Below, piece by piece: positions 1 through 11,214 of a stretch of DNA of 64,000 nucleotides. The DNA comes from Azolla caroliniana (lineage: Eukaryota; Polypodiophyta). The stretch spans positions 13,082,001 to 13,146,000 of the forward strand of contig JBHGNT010000017.1 of NCBI GenBank assembly GCA_043228905.1, in the 5' to 3' direction. The position numbers and the translations under genes are program-made. Position 1 is the first letter of the stretch, and each line of letters begins with the position of its first letter. Under the pieces are notes generated by a model, which was not told where the DNA came from, did no database searches, and was given only the letters and a program-made list of their open reading frames with translations.

Positions 1-50
1 ATTAAGGAACTGATGTCGGTTGTCGGAACTATCCTGTGCTGTGTCCGGCT

Positions 51-3000
51 CTAACCGGACTGGTTTGTCGTTACGCCCATCTGATGCCGAAGAGACCGAA
101 AGCGGTCTGCCGAAAGACACTTGGTCATTCCGTCTGCAACATTGTCGGTTGTGGATATTTTCTCTAGACCGATTTTCCCTGAAATGACGCAGTCCCGAAC
201 GAAGTGATATCGAACGTCGATATGTTTGGAGGCGTTGTGGTGAACCGGATTTCTCGACAAGGCAACAGCACCTTGACTGTCGCTATAGACAACTGGGGCC
301 GAGTCATGGTCGACTTGCCGAAACGTGTGCGCCAGCCGACCAAGCCATAAGGCTTCTTTTGCTGCGTCGGACGCAGCTACATATTCTGCTTCGGTCGTTG
401 AGGTCGCTGTGCACTCCTGAAGTTTCGACTTCCACGAAATTGCTCCATTGCCGAATTTGAAGCAGTATCCGGTTGTTGATTTCCGACTGTCTATACAGCC
501 GGCGAAGTCCGAGTCGGTGTAACCGACTACGCCTGAGGTTCGGTTCGGACCGAAGAGAATGCCGTGGTCTTTTGTGCCAGCCAGATATCTGAACACATGC
601 TTGACTGCGTTCCAATGCGATCGGCCGGGATTGTGCATAAATCTGCTAACGACTCCTACGGCGTGAGAAATATCAGGCCGTGTCGCGACCATCAGGTACA
701 TAAGGGAGCCGACTGCCGGTGCATACGGTACCGACTTCATATCTTCCCCCTCCGGACCGGATGTCGGGCAGTCTCGCTGAGAGAGCCGAAGATTCATAGG
801 GAGCGGGGTTGAAGCAGATTTGGTTGATTGCATGTTGAAGCGTTCTAAGACACGTCGGATATAGTCGGTCTGAGACAGAAAAAGATGTCGTTTATTGCGA
901 TGCCGACTAATCTTCATGCCGAGTATGTGTCGTGCCGGACCGAGGTCCTTCATGGCAAACTTCAACCGCAGTTGCCGAATGAGATCGGCAAGTTCGCCCG
1001 CGTGGCGTCCAGAAATTAGCATGTCGTCCACGTAAATGATGAGGAAGATGGGTGATCCATCTTGAGCTGTGTTGGTGAAAAGACAATGGTCCTCATCGCT
1101 TTTTGAGAAGCCGATCGATTGGATGAAGTCGTCGAACTTCTTGTACCATTGTCTCGGTGCCTGTTTGAGGCCGTATAGACTCTTCCTGAGTCGGCAGACT
1201 AGATGTTCTTGGCCAGGTGCCACGAAGCCTTTTGGCTGCTCCATATAAATTTCCTCCTCGAGATCACCATGGAGGAAGGCTGTTTTGACATCTAGCTGAA
1301 TCAGCTCCAAGTTGTCGGCTGCCACTACGCCGAGTAGAAAACGAAGGGTTGTCATTTTCACCACTGGTGAAAAAATCTCGTTGAAGTCGACGCCATATTC
1401 TTGTCGGAAGCCCTTCGCAACTAATCTGGCCTTGTACTTTGGGGTGGTCGAATCAGACGTCTCTTTTAGTCGATAAACCCACTTGCAAGGAAGAGCACGT
1501 CGGTTCCTAGGTAATTCGACCAGATCCCAAGTCTTGTTTGCCCGGATGGAGTGCATTTCCGACTCCATCGCCAGATGCCAGGTGGCGGAATCGACAGATG
1601 TCGATGCTTCTTCGTAAGACGTCGGTTCGCCGGCGTCGGTGAAGAAAATTCCAGGAGAGTACCTCTCCGGAGGTTGCGACAGTCTCTCGGATCGTCGAGG
1701 TATGATTGGACTGGTCGCATCGGGTATCGTGGTTGGATGGTCCGAAAGCGGATTGTTCTGCTGTGCCGAGTCGGAGTTGTCCGAGTCGGTAGTGTAAGGT
1801 TCAGCTACCCGTGAAGCTGGCCGTGTGTTGAGAGCGGGGCCTTCTTGAAGGGTCGGCACATCGGAAAATGTTACCCTTCGGACTTCGATCGGTTTGTCGA
1901 CTGATGGATTCATAGCCGACTCGTTGAACACAACGTCCGAACTTCGGACGATTTGTCTGCGTTCGGGATCCCAGAGTCGGTATCCCATTTCGCCGTCGGA
2001 TCCATATCCAAGGAAAATGCATTTCCTGGACCGAGGTGCAAGTTTTCGGCGATCATCTTTCGGAATAAGGGCGTACGCCTCGCATCCAAAGATCCTCAGC
2101 TTGTCGTAATTCGGCTTACTGCCGATCCATCGTTCCTGAGGAATTTGAAGTCCTAGAGGTCTACTTGGCGACATATTGATTATGTGTACTGCCGTGAGTA
2201 GAGCCTCTGCCCAGAAGCCATCCGACAGTCCGGAGTGTTGGAGCATGGAAACTATCCGTTCTTGGATTGTGCGATTCATGCGTTCGGCAATCCCGTTTTG
2301 CTCCGGGCTGTGTGGTGCCGTAAATTCACGTCGGATGCCGCGTTGTCGGCAGAATTTGACGAATTCTTCGGATTTGAACTCTCCCCCATTGTCTGTCCGA
2401 AAGCATTTCAGCTTTCGGTCGGTTTGATTTTCTACCATAGCGAGCCAATCGGTGAAGATCGAGAAGACCCGATCTTTGGTGCGAATCGGATAAGCCCACA
2501 CCTTTCGAGTCGAATCGTCAATAAAAGTGACGAAGTAAGAGGCACCGCCGAGAGACTGATGCGGCATTGGGCCACAGACGTCCGAGTGGACCAAATCAAG
2601 AGGTCTCGTTTCTCTTGGTGCTGATGTCGGGTGTGATGCGGCTGCTTGTTTGCCATACTGGCAATGCTCGCAGAATTGATGGTCGGAGAAGGAGAGTTTT
2701 GGGATGTATCCGGCTCTAGATAGATGCGTAATGCCGGCCTTGCTGAGGTGTCCTAATCTTCTGTGCCATAGTGATGACACAGGAATATCCACCAAAAACA
2801 GGTTACCCTCTCTGAGCGTAACATGTAACGGATACAGTGAGTGTATCTTGGGTCCTCTAGCAAGCAGGAGGTTCCCCCTGTGGAGTGTCCACCCTCCCGA
2901 AGAAAAACCGGCACGAATGCCGTCTTCATCTAGTTGTCCGACTGAGATCAATGGCCTTGAGAGCTCGGGTACATGTCGGACATTGTGGAGTACAAGTGTA

Positions 3001-3944
3001 GAGCCACCTGCAAGGTTGAGCTCTACTGTGCCGATTCCGATGATGTCACAGTGTTGTGAGTTGCCGACTCGAACTGAGTCGGAGTGACGGATCGTATATT
3101 GCCGAAATTGGGATCGATGAGGAGTCACGTGAAATGACGCGCCCGAATCTAAGAGCCATGTGCTCGATTCTTCAGTCGTGAGTAGAACTTCTGATCCGAC
3201 TGGATTTTCGATTGATAGTATATTCGGGTCGTCCGGTAGTACATCAGCTGAGAAGCTGACGTAATTGATCTCCTCATGCCGGCCACTCTTCTTGTTGTTC
3301 TTGTTCTTGAGTGCGTGGCAGTCGGCTTTGATGTGTCCGGGTTTCTTGCAATAGTTGCAGATTCGGTTATCCCGTGACTGGCTCCGTCTTCGCTGATTGT
3401 TCGGCGGTCGTGAGGAATCTCTTCCTCGTATGTTCGATCGGTCTGTCGAACCTTGTACTACGTAAGCGTCGTCTGTTGAGTCTTTGGCGAAAGACTTTCT
3501 CCGAGCTGCTTCGGTCAGGATTGCGCTCGTGACTTCGGAGTATTTAACAGCCGTGGTTGACGCGTTGCACACGGTTGTGACGAAAGTTTCCCATGATGAG
3601 GGAAGGCTGCTCATGAGTATCATTGCTCTGAGTTCATCCTCGATTGCCGTCCCCTGTGACGAGATTTGGGAGCTTATGCTTTCGTACTCATTGAGGTGTG
3701 CTTGAACCGAATCGGATTCTTTCATCCGCAAGTTGTAGAGGCGCCGGATCAGAAACATCTTCGTTGCGGCGACCTTTTTTTCGTAAGTGTCCGACAGTGT
3801 TTTCCACAGTTCGAATGCTGTCGTACACGATTGCACCGTAAAGTATACCGATTCCGATAGGTGCATCCGAATCGTGGCTCGAGTGGTAGTACCGGCTGGT
3901 GTGGCATACGAGCCTGCTCCGTTGGCTGGCCCATTCGCTAGCAT
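51..3944 (-). CDS. Ty1/copia gag-pol polyprotein, open but 5'-truncated (element A)
   Basis: One uninterrupted frame of 1297 codons carries the copia domain order: gag, CCHC zinc knuckle (C196-C209, CNYCKKPGHIKADC), protease (DSG at 266-268), GAG-pre-integrase (LWHRRLGH), integrase with D455, D518 and E554, reverse transcriptase with YVDD at 971-974, and RNase H ending in a degenerate STTEAEY block. The catalytic residues are all present. The first ~22 residues are not gag: they are an out-of-frame reading of a gypsy integrase fragment, and true copia homology begins near RATIRMHL at about 3883. Roughly 70 gag residues seen in relatives (55787 onward) are therefore missing, and no 5' LTR or primer site of its own is attached. 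The stop lies 50 bp from the window edge, so the 3' LTR is outside. Probably non-functional as a transposon despite the intact frame. Confidence 0.93.
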   Translation of the reverse strand: MLANGPANGAGSYATPAGTTTRATIRMHLSESVYFTVQSCTTAFELWKTLSDTYEKKVAATKMFLIRRLYNLRMKESDSVQAHLNEYESISSQISSQGTAIEDELRAMILMSSLPSSWETFVTTVCNASTTAVKYSEVTSAILTEAARRKSFAKDSTDDAYVVQGSTDRSNIRGRDSSRPPNNQRRRSQSRDNRICNYCKKPGHIKADCHALKNKNNKKSGRHEEINYVSFSADVLPDDPNILSIENPVGSEVLLTTEESSTWLLDSGASFHVTPHRSQFRQYTIRHSDSVRVGNSQHCDIIGIGTVELNLAGGSTLVLHNVRHVPELSRPLISVGQLDEDGIRAGFSSGGWTLHRGNLLLARGPKIHSLYPLHVTLREGNLFLVDIPVSSLWHRRLGHLSKAGITHLSRAGYIPKLSFSDHQFCEHCQYGKQAAASHPTSAPRETRPLDLVHSDVCGPMPHQSLGGASYFVTFIDDSTRKVWAYPIRTKDRVFSIFTDWLAMVENQTDRKLKCFRTDNGGEFKSEEFVKFCRQRGIRREFTAPHSPEQNGIAERMNRTIQERIVSMLQHSGLSDGFWAEALLTAVHIINMSPSRPLGLQIPQERWIGSKPNYDKLRIFGCEAYALIPKDDRRKLAPRSRKCIFLGYGSDGEMGYRLWDPERRQIVRSSDVVFNESAMNPSVDKPIEVRRVTFSDVPTLQEGPALNTRPASRVAEPYTTDSDNSDSAQQNNPLSDHPTTIPDATSPIIPRRSERLSQPPERYSPGIFFTDAGEPTSYEEASTSVDSATWHLAMESEMHSIRANKTWDLVELPRNRRALPCKWVYRLKETSDSTTPKYKARLVAKGFRQEYGVDFNEIFSPVVKMTTLRFLLGVVAADNLELIQLDVKTAFLHGDLEEEIYMEQPKGFVAPGQEHLVCRLRKSLYGLKQAPRQWYKKFDDFIQSIGFSKSDEDHCLFTNTAQDGSPIFLIIYVDDMLISGRHAGELADLIRQLRLKFAMKDLGPARHILGMKISRHRNKRHLFLSQTDYIRRVLERFNMQSTKSASTPLPMNLRLSQRDCPTSGPEGEDMKSVPYAPAVGSLMYLMVATRPDISHAVGVVSRFMHNPGRSHWNAVKHVFRYLAGTKDHGILFGPNRTSGVVGYTDSDFAGCIDSRKSTTGYCFKFGNGAISWKSKLQECTATSTTEAEYVAASDAAKEALWLGRLAHTFRQVDHDSAPVVYSDSQGAVALSRNPVHHNASKHIDVRYHFVRDCVISGKIGLEKISTTDNVADGMTKCLSADRFRSLRHQMGVTTNQSG

Positions 3945-4146
3945 AGGTCACATTCTTTTGCGTACCGTACCGCATCTCTTAATGTCGTTGGCCACCATAG
4001 GCCACTTTGCCATATTTTCCTGGCCGTCGCATCTCCGGCATAGTGACCTCCGGCAACTCCGCAGTGGGCTTCTCTCAATATCAGTTCCTTTTCATCGCTG
4101 CGCACCGCCCGTCTCCATATGTCGTCCGCGCCCTTGTGGTACAGTG
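3884..4146 (-). pseudogene. Ty3/gypsy integrase zinc-finger (H2C2) fragment
   Basis: The minus strand reads a typical gypsy integrase HHCC module: EAHCGVAGGHYAGDATARK, then WWPTTLRDAVRY and CDLC, giving the His-His-Cys-Cys ligands. A TAG stop (3938-3940) follows CDLC where the family has Gln (CAG to TAG), and the same frame goes on with RMGQPTEQARMPHQPVLPLEP before homology stops. At about 3883 the sequence passes directly into copia gag in another frame. No catalytic core follows. This is a relic, and it supplies the false N-terminus of element A. Confidence 0.82.
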
Positions 4147-4412
4147 TGACGGCAATTAACACAGAGAGAAAACAACGCTAAGCTTTTTATTAATTAACCG
4201 TTATTCATTACATTGTATCCGGGCCTTTAAATAGGTTTCCGGTCTGTATTACAAAACGGTGCCATCCGCACCTGTTCGGGATCAGTCCGGATCCGGAACG
4301 GCATACCGATTCCGGTCCGTCCGTCCACACTCATAGCTTAATTACAACCACATTCCTACTACTTAAATAACTCTCTGTTTCCCACTCTGGACTCCTTTGC
4401 CGGCCGGTAACA
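4147..4412 (-). repeat. putative LTR between LINE and gypsy fragments
   Basis: On the minus strand the segment starts TGTTACCGGC and ends GCCGTCACA, has a TATTTAAAGG box and an AATAAAAAG signal-like sequence, and is bounded by LINE coding sequence on one side and gypsy integrase on the other. TG...CA ends and the promoter-like motif fit a short (~266 bp) LTR. No second copy or clear target duplication is visible, so the assignment is inferred. Confidence 0.45.
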
Positions 4413-5766
4413 CCTTGCTTAACACCAATAGTGCTTTTGAAAAAGTCTGAAAGTTTATCTCTCATGTGCACACAACATATAACCTTCTCATAAATTCGGG
4501 AAATTGCAAGCATATATTCACTTGGCACCTCAAGTTCTTCCATTCGCCTCCAAAGATGCTCATGAGGTACCATATCAAAAGCTTTCTTGAAGTCTACAAA
4601 GCAACAATATAAACCTTTACCTCTAAGGCGACTTTCCTCCATTAATACTCGAAGGGTGATAAGGTGATCAATGGTGCTATGGTGTTTCCGAAAGCCAGCT
4701 TCTCCATAAGCTCTCTTACCACTTTTTTCAGCCCATACACTTATCTTTGATTCCATTATACATCCAAATAATTTTGCCCTTAATGAGCCAACCATGATGG
4801 TTCGATAGTTGTTTACATTATTTATATCTCCACCTTTATGTAAAGGTTTGATCCAATTTGTAGTCCAATCGTACGGCATACCATGTTGCAATGCATCATT
4901 AAACATATCGTTTATCCATATATGTGCTTCCTTTCCCGTCCATTTGAGCATTTCAACCTTTATACATTGAAGATCGCTTGCCTTTCGAGAGGCCAATTTC
5001 TTAAGTCCTATGCATATATCTTCAATCGTAAAGAAGGGAGGCATATGTGAAAGAGAACCATAACACATCATCTTTCCGGCAAGAGATAACTCATATAAAT
5101 TCCTACAATGCATAGACAAGTCGTGAAGAGTTAAGTCACCATAACTCTCAACACGTTTTCCCTTTAGATTTCCCCAAAATTTAGCACATGCATGTGCTTT
5201 CTCTTGCGTTTGGATAAATTGTTGAGTAACTTCCCATATTCTTCTCTTTCTTTGAATAAGCCTTTTATACTCATGCAAATGCTTTTGGTAATTCTCTTTA
5301 TCCTTAACTACATCCAAAACCATAAGGCACTTTCGAGCTTCATGACATTCTTTATCAAACCATTTTTTCCTAAGTTTCTTCGTGCATTTCCAAGATGTGC
5401 GGTTGGTCGAAAAACATTTGTTTGTACATGAGAGAATGACTTTCTTGAAAGATTCCCATTTGCATTCTAGTGTGGCACCATGTTGTATCTTTGTCATTTG
5501 TAACATATCCTCAACCATCTTGGAATACATGGGTGCTCGCTTAAGGTTCATGCTCAAGTGCGATTGTTTATTATCTTCAATAGCCTTCTCACAATCAAAC
5601 CTATGCATACATTTGAGATCAATACATAAAGGCCTATGATCGGATTCCGGTGTCCATTCACCAAGTGAGAATTTATGTATATGATCCAAAATACCTTCGG
5701 AAAGTAGCACATAATCAATCACACTATTTCCATTGTGTTTTCTACATGTAAAACCATTAGTGTTGG
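4413..5766 (-). pseudogene. LINE (non-LTR retrotransposon) endonuclease-RT fragment
   Basis: About 450 codons are open on the minus strand. The N-terminal part carries the end of an apurinic-type endonuclease (NGNSVIDYVLL ... ESDHRPLCIDL, with the conserved SDH). After a linker rich in Lys and Arg come reverse-transcriptase motifs: NYRTIMVGSLRAKLF, GFRKHHSTIDH, and FVDFKKAFDMV with the first catalytic Asp. Homology stops at GVKQG, just before the YxDD catalytic box, where the flanking LTR-like sequence begins. The first dozen residues of the long frame belong to the LTR at 5767-6050. There is no 5' UTR, RNA-binding ORF1 or poly(A) tail. It is a dead internal fragment cut on both sides; the clade is uncertain. 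Confidence 0.85.
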
Positions 5767-6050
5767 TGTTGGAGACAATGTCGTCAATGCGGAAGATCAA
5801 GTAGCATTCGATTCGTGCTTGAATACCTGCGTATGACAGTTTCTAGGTCGTTGCACAGAGAGAGAGAGAGAGACACACACACAAAAGACTCTTTATTTCA
5901 CAAAGCAATAATACAACACCCAACCTTACAAAAAGGTTACAAGGTCACTATATATAGTGACCGACTTAGGGCAACTACCCTTTATGCTAATTACATAAAT
6001 GGCCAAAACGGGATAGTGTGAATACGTCCATTATACACATGTATTCGACA
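5767..6050 (-). repeat. copia LTR (solo or truncated element)
   Basis: On the minus strand it runs from TGTCGAATACA to GTCTCCAACA (284 bp), contains a TATATA box and AATAAAG, and matches in layout and ends the LTR at 54818-55099 (same GATCTT..CCGCATT block and CCAACA end). No primer binding site follows; LINE sequence starts immediately. The other side cuts into copia B. Confidence 0.75.
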
Positions 6051-9000
6051 CGACCATCGTGAAGGCCGTAGGTTTGTCCTCGAATCGAATGACGTAAAAT
6101 TGTCCATGTTTGAAAAGGGCCTCAAAGTCGAAACCGACCTAAACTTGTGGCACAAGAGAATTGGCCACATCAACCTCTAGAAGCTTCAGAACATGCAATC
6201 GAAAGGAGTCGTAATCGGACTCCTGAACGTTACCGTGAAGGAGATTACGGGCATATGAAAAGTGTGCCAGCTCGGAAAGCAATGCCGAGATCCATTCCCA
6301 AAAAGACCGGAATGTGAGAAAAGGGATCTTGGATGTCGTACATTCATATGTATGGGGACCGGCCCAGACAACCACACTCGGCGGATGCCGATATTACGTC
6401 ACGTCCATCGACGACTTCTCCAGGCACACCCAGATCTACCCGATGAGATAGAAGAGCGAAGTGTTCAGACACTTCCAGAGGTTCAAAGCCGAAGTCGAAA
6501 AAACTACGGGTCGGAACGTACGCTGCCTTCGATCAGATGGAGGCAATGAATATTTCTCGGATGAGTTTAAGACGTATCTCTAAAAGGAAGGAATCCGATG
6601 AGAATTTTCATGCCATCACACGCCCCAGCAAAACGGCATAGCCGAGCGGAAGAACCTGCACATAGTAGAGGTTGCATGGGCAATGATGAATGAGAAGAAC
6701 ATGCCGAAATCATACTGGGCAGAAGCGGGGAACATGGCCGTATACCTCATGAACCGGTGCAGAACCTCAGGAGTACACGACGCAACCCCCCATGAGAAGT
6801 TTCTTAGTAAGAAGCCGGACTTATCACATGTTCGTATTTTCGGCTCAATTGCTTATGTGCATATTCCCGATGATACGCGACAAAAGCTCAATCCAAAGTC
6901 GGAGAAATGTATCCTCGTGGGGTACTCGCTCGAACAGACGGGGTACAAATGCTACAATCCATCTACCCAAAAAGTTTGAACAAGTTGAGATATCGTTTTC
7001 GACAAGTCCGCATCCTGGTACACACCAGAGACAACTTCGACTCCGACTCCACTCGACCCGGAATACGCCGAAATAGAGGCAGAAGCCGAAGATCGACTTA
7101 CGCGCATCTTCGAAGAAAGCCCGATTACGACAAGGCTTAGTGGGCCTCAAGAGCCTCCGAGCGATCAAAGCACATCTCAGCCACATCTGAAGCTGGACAA
7201 AGGGAAGGCGAAAATGCCGGAGTATGAAGACGATCACTTCAACGGCAACGAATCGACTCACTCCCTCGATAGTCAGTTCGAAGGCCTCAACATCAGAACA
7301 AATGGAGCGAAGAAAGCCTTAGTATCCGCGAACGAAAAGCTACGTTGGTCCACCCGAGAAAAGAACCCTGTAAACCGTTATGGCTACGACGAGTACATGG
7401 CGTATCATTACGTCTTTATGATGAGGTAGCATCAGTACGGGAGCCAGAAACTCTTTCCGAAGCTGTAAAGAATCTGCGATGGATCGACGCGATGAATGAG
7501 GAAATGCAAGCCCTATGCGAAAATGAGACATGGGATCTCGTTCCTCACACTCCGCACAAGAAAGCGATTGGCTACCAATGGATTTACAAAGTGAAACACA
7601 ATGCCGATGGCCCCATAAATCGTTTCAAAGCACGGCTCATTGTGAAAGGATATCCACAAACGCACAGAGTTGACTATGAAGAGACCTTTGCCCCAGTGGC
7701 AAAGATGACAACAAAAGGGTGGTACCTTCATCAGATGGACGTAAAGAACGTCTTCCTCCAAGGGGAATTAGAGGAGGAAGTGTACATGATTCAACCACCC
7801 GTCTTTGAATCGCGCAATCATCCGAACGCCATTTGCCGACTCAAGAAGCCAGTCTATGACCTCAAACAAGCACCACGTGTGTGGCATTCGAAGATCACGT
7901 AGTATCTTCATCAAATCAGATTTCGAATGTCAAAATCTGATAATTCTCTGTACATTCGAAACGAATCGGATAGCCCGATTGTCATCATCCTATGCGTGGA
8001 TGATTTGGTCATCGGAGGAAAGGATCTCACCGAGATTAACAAGGTCAAAACACTTCTCTCAAGCAGATTCGAAATGAAAGACCTGCACGAGCTCCATTAC
8101 TTCTTAGGTATCGAAGTAATTCGGACACTAGTCGTGATAATGATCTCACAACGACACTACGTCCTCAACTTAATCTACAAGTTCGGGATGACGGAGTGCA
8201 AACCTGTGTCCACCCCGTTTGACCGTAATCTCATGCTTGATGTCGATTCCGGAACATCCGAGTGCGAACCAACTCAATATCGCCAATTGATCGGCAACCT
8301 CATCTACCTAACCATTACGCGACCCGACCTCAGCTATTCGGTCGGCCTACTTAGCCAATTCATGCAGAATCCGTAAAACCTTCATCTTTGGTACGCCAGT
8401 GTTACGATGGATTGTGGCATCAGATATAGGTCAAATACGATAATTCGACTTGAGGGGTACACAAACGCGGACTGGGCAGGTTATAAAGCGGATAGACGGT
8501 CAACATTAGGACTCGTCTTCTCCCTCGGCAACGGAGCAATCTCACGGAGTAGCAAGAAGCAACCAACAATCTCATTGTCAAGCACGGACGTCGAATACAG
8601 GGGCGCAGCGGTCGCCGTGTGCGAAGCCGTATGGCTCAAGCATATACTAAAGGATCTGATTCGTCTATACGTGCGTACCCATCGAGGATCTGATTCGTCT
8701 ATACTATGACAACATGAGCAGTATCTACTTGGCGCGGAACCCCGTATTCCACACGCGGACTAAGCATTTCGAAGTGCACTACCACTTCATCCACGAACGT
8801 GTGCCAGCCGGAGATATAGACTTACACCATATCAACACAAATCTATAGGTAGCCGACATTTTCACAAAAGCGCTGGGTATCGACAAGTTGTGGCAGTTCG
8901 CGTCGAACCTTGGCCAATCTATTCTTGACCAGCCGAGCTTGAGGGGGAGTCCAAAACATGGAACCGATCGATGGATCGAAGCCGAACAAGGAGTACGCAA

Positions 9001-9335
9001 CCGAAAAGCCAAACAATCGAAGTTCAAAGCATTCCGAAGACCGATCCGAAACATTTTTTCGATATTCGGAAGTTGTGTTCAAAGGGGCAAGTTGAGAATC
9101 GAACTCAACTTCCCATAGAAATAGGTTTCACACTAGCTCATGGACATAACATGCTAGTTTTGTAAATAGTAGAAAGGGCACTTGCCCTAGTTTAGTTGGT
9201 ATTTAAACCAACCTTTTGTAACTTTGTTACAATTGGAATTAATACATAGTTTCTCATAAGTGCTCATACACACACACACACACAGTCCTACACTTGCATA
9301 CAATCACTCTCCTTTATTTACTTGTATCGAACACA
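6051..9335 (+). mobile_element. degenerate Ty1/copia element B (pre-integrase to 3' LTR)
   Basis: Broken coding sequence follows the pol order: GAG-pre (LWHKRIGH near 6144), integrase with the GxAERKN block near 6635, a long Ser/Pro linker, reverse transcriptase (YxDD box present as CVDD near 7994) and RNase H (TNADWAGYKADRRST, then SSTDVEY). Several frames are used (main open pieces 6683-6979, 7345-7902, 7927-8376, 8407-8709), so it is inactive. A 34-bp tandem duplication at 8652-8704 (ggatctgattcgtctatac twice) shifts the frame inside RNase H. The gag and protease parts are missing because an opposite-strand LTR replaces them at 6050. It belongs to the same family as the elements at 11206-12963 and 16624-20597. 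Confidence 0.85.
9089..9335 (+). repeat. 3' LTR of copia B
   Basis: Begins at the GTTGAGAATCGAACTCAAC block shared with the LTR at 12673-12963, has the promoter-like GGTATTTAAACC and a (CA)n tract, and ends ..CGAACACA. The terminal TG is mutated to AA. A purine tract (caaaggggc) lies directly upstream. Gypsy gag begins at the next base. Confidence 0.75.
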
Positions 9336-9781
9336 GTTCGGTCTAGTGTCAAGAGTCGCGCGAACTGCTTTTCAAACTCCTGAAGCAGAGCCGACGTATT
9401 CCATCCCTTGTCGGGGCTCTTGACCCAATCCATAAAGTCCTTCTTCGATAGTCAGAGAGAATCATTAAAGCCGTACTTCTCGAGCAGCCGCCCCTCGAAG
9501 TCTGGCCAATTACGACAAACCGCTTGCACTTCGAGCACCTCCGCATGGATGCTCGACGTTACGACCCGAGGGAATACGGACAATCGTCTGTCCTCTGGAA
9601 TATTCCTCATCAACATCTCGGCCTTGTAGGCCTCCAGGTAGCTTGTTGAGTCTTTCCCATTAACCATCCTATTGTCGACCATCGTTTCTATGTCCCTATC
9701 AAGAGCGCTCGTGCCCTCGCGAGCGTTAACTAGGCGGTCTACAGCCACCAACATTGCTTCAGCGAGTTCACTTCCTCTCAT
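9336..9781 (-). pseudogene. Ty3/gypsy gag fragment
   Basis: Starts with ATG (9779-9781), MRGSELAEAMLVAVDRL, and continues through a typical plant gypsy capsid sequence: a YLEAYKAEM block, FPRVVTSSIHAEVLEVQ and CRNWPDFEGRLLEKYG. An in-frame TGA at 9452-9454 replaces the expected Arg codon (CGA to TGA); the same frame then reads LSKKDFMDWV to LLTLDRT, where the copia B LTR cuts it. About 148 codons survive, with no zinc knuckle or pol. Noncoding leader and LTR sequence of the same orientation lie upstream. Confidence 0.75.
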
Positions 9782-10300
9782 CTTTGGACTCCTTTACTGC
9801 CCCTTTCATGTTGGTTTCACCAAAGGACGTCACGGTTTTCTCCGAGTAGGTGTTGAAACGGGCAAGACCACAGGGGTCTCGAACCAAGGAGTCAGAGGGA
9901 GTAGGAAGAGCGACCATGATGGTGTGTGAGGTCGGTTACCGGAAGCGGGACAACGAGTGTGTAGGTTCCCGGAAGGAACCATGTCGCGTAGTTCGCAGGT
10001 AGAGCAGGAAACCAGTTACGAAGAAACAGAAATAGAGATGAAAACCCGAAACGAGAAGAGATCAACTTGAACAATCGAAACGAATAGATTAAGGTAAGAA
10101 GAATACAACCAGGCTCGGCTGGTAGCTGAGTTGTACGTTGTACAGAACACACCCCCACACACGCACGCACACAAACATATCAAGGAGCCTCTAGTCGGGA
10201 GTTGAGGCTTCCTTTCAGAATCATACACAAGAGAGAGAGAGAGAGAGAGAGAGCTCGACCCACAACTCGACAACACTTCGTCCTCCCAAAACCCGGTGTC
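9782..10300 (-). other. untranslated leader of gypsy fragment
   Basis: Between the gypsy gag start and the LTR-like block. No coding potential seen. A (GA)n tract lies at 10229-10252. Two loosely similar stretches (around 9828-9910 and 10300-10375, both beginning gtcacgg) suggest an old internal duplication. Confidence 0.4.
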
Positions 10301-11021
10301 ACGGAAATCCGCGCGTGCATGTCGGATAGGACGGAACCACGAGGGTCTTGGACTAGGTAGTAAGAGGAGGGAGAGAAGCTTGGGAGTTCAACCGAGAAGG
10401 AAGAGAAAGATTAAGATTCAAGAGAATAAGATCTAAACAAGACAAGATACATTATGGAAAGCCCCACACCAATTACAACCGTGGTCGTGTGGGCCGAATG
10501 TAAACCCTCTAGATGAAACCCTAACCGGATAGGGGAAAAGACGAAGAAGAAGAAGAAGAAGAATGAAACCCCTAAAACGAGATCCTAAAACCCAAAATTT
10601 TGAAACCCTAATGGCAACCCAAAGAAACCCAAAAAGTGGAAGCCCCTCCAAAGTGACCCCTCACTCCCTTTTATAGTAATAAGGGGTGAGGCACATTACA
10701 AAAAGGTGTGGTCAAATCCCCTTTCTTGCAAAGGAGAGTATTTGACCTCGATCTTAGGAGGTGAGATTGATGGGTCTTAACTCCCCCTCCTCTCACCGAC
10801 ATACTCAATGCCCACTACTCCCTACACCCATACTTCATGTGCCTCCCTCTAGTCTACAAAGTGCACATCACCTTTATACCTTTACATCTTACTTTTCCTC
10901 CTTACATTTGTCTATTATTCCTATGTTACAATTTTCCTAAGTTCACGTGCAATGTTGCACATCTTGTTTTATTCCTCCCGCTCGGGTTTTCTCACCATGA
11001 CCGAAAATCCTCACGACACCG
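10301..11021 (-). repeat. putative gypsy LTR
   Basis: Reads on the minus strand from TGTCGTGAGGATTTTCGG to about GTGACA, with a CTATAAAAGGGAGTGAGG promoter near 10672. The start matches the gypsy LTR starts at 47751, 52513 and 53961. The 3' boundary is approximate. Confidence 0.5.
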
Positions 11022-11205
11022 GATCCCTAAAACAAGCTCAAGCCTCCCGTTTTATAGCACGAAGGGAGATCGTTACATCGTGATCGGTGTCAGAGATTCC
11101 CCCCTTTGATTTCTTCGCATCAAATGCTTGCATTCTCTCTATGCGTGTGGGACTCTAAAGTACCCTTTAATTCCTACTACCTAGTACTTACCAGTCCTAT
11201 GCTAT
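11022..11205 (-). repeat. gypsy LTR fragment
   Basis: Contains GTCCCACACG, CTCTGACA and GTGCTATAAAACGGGAGG, closely matching the plus-strand block at 54145-54295. It is cut on one side by the LTR start at 11021 and abuts copia E on the other. Confidence 0.5.
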
Positions 11206-11214
11206 GTACATTAT

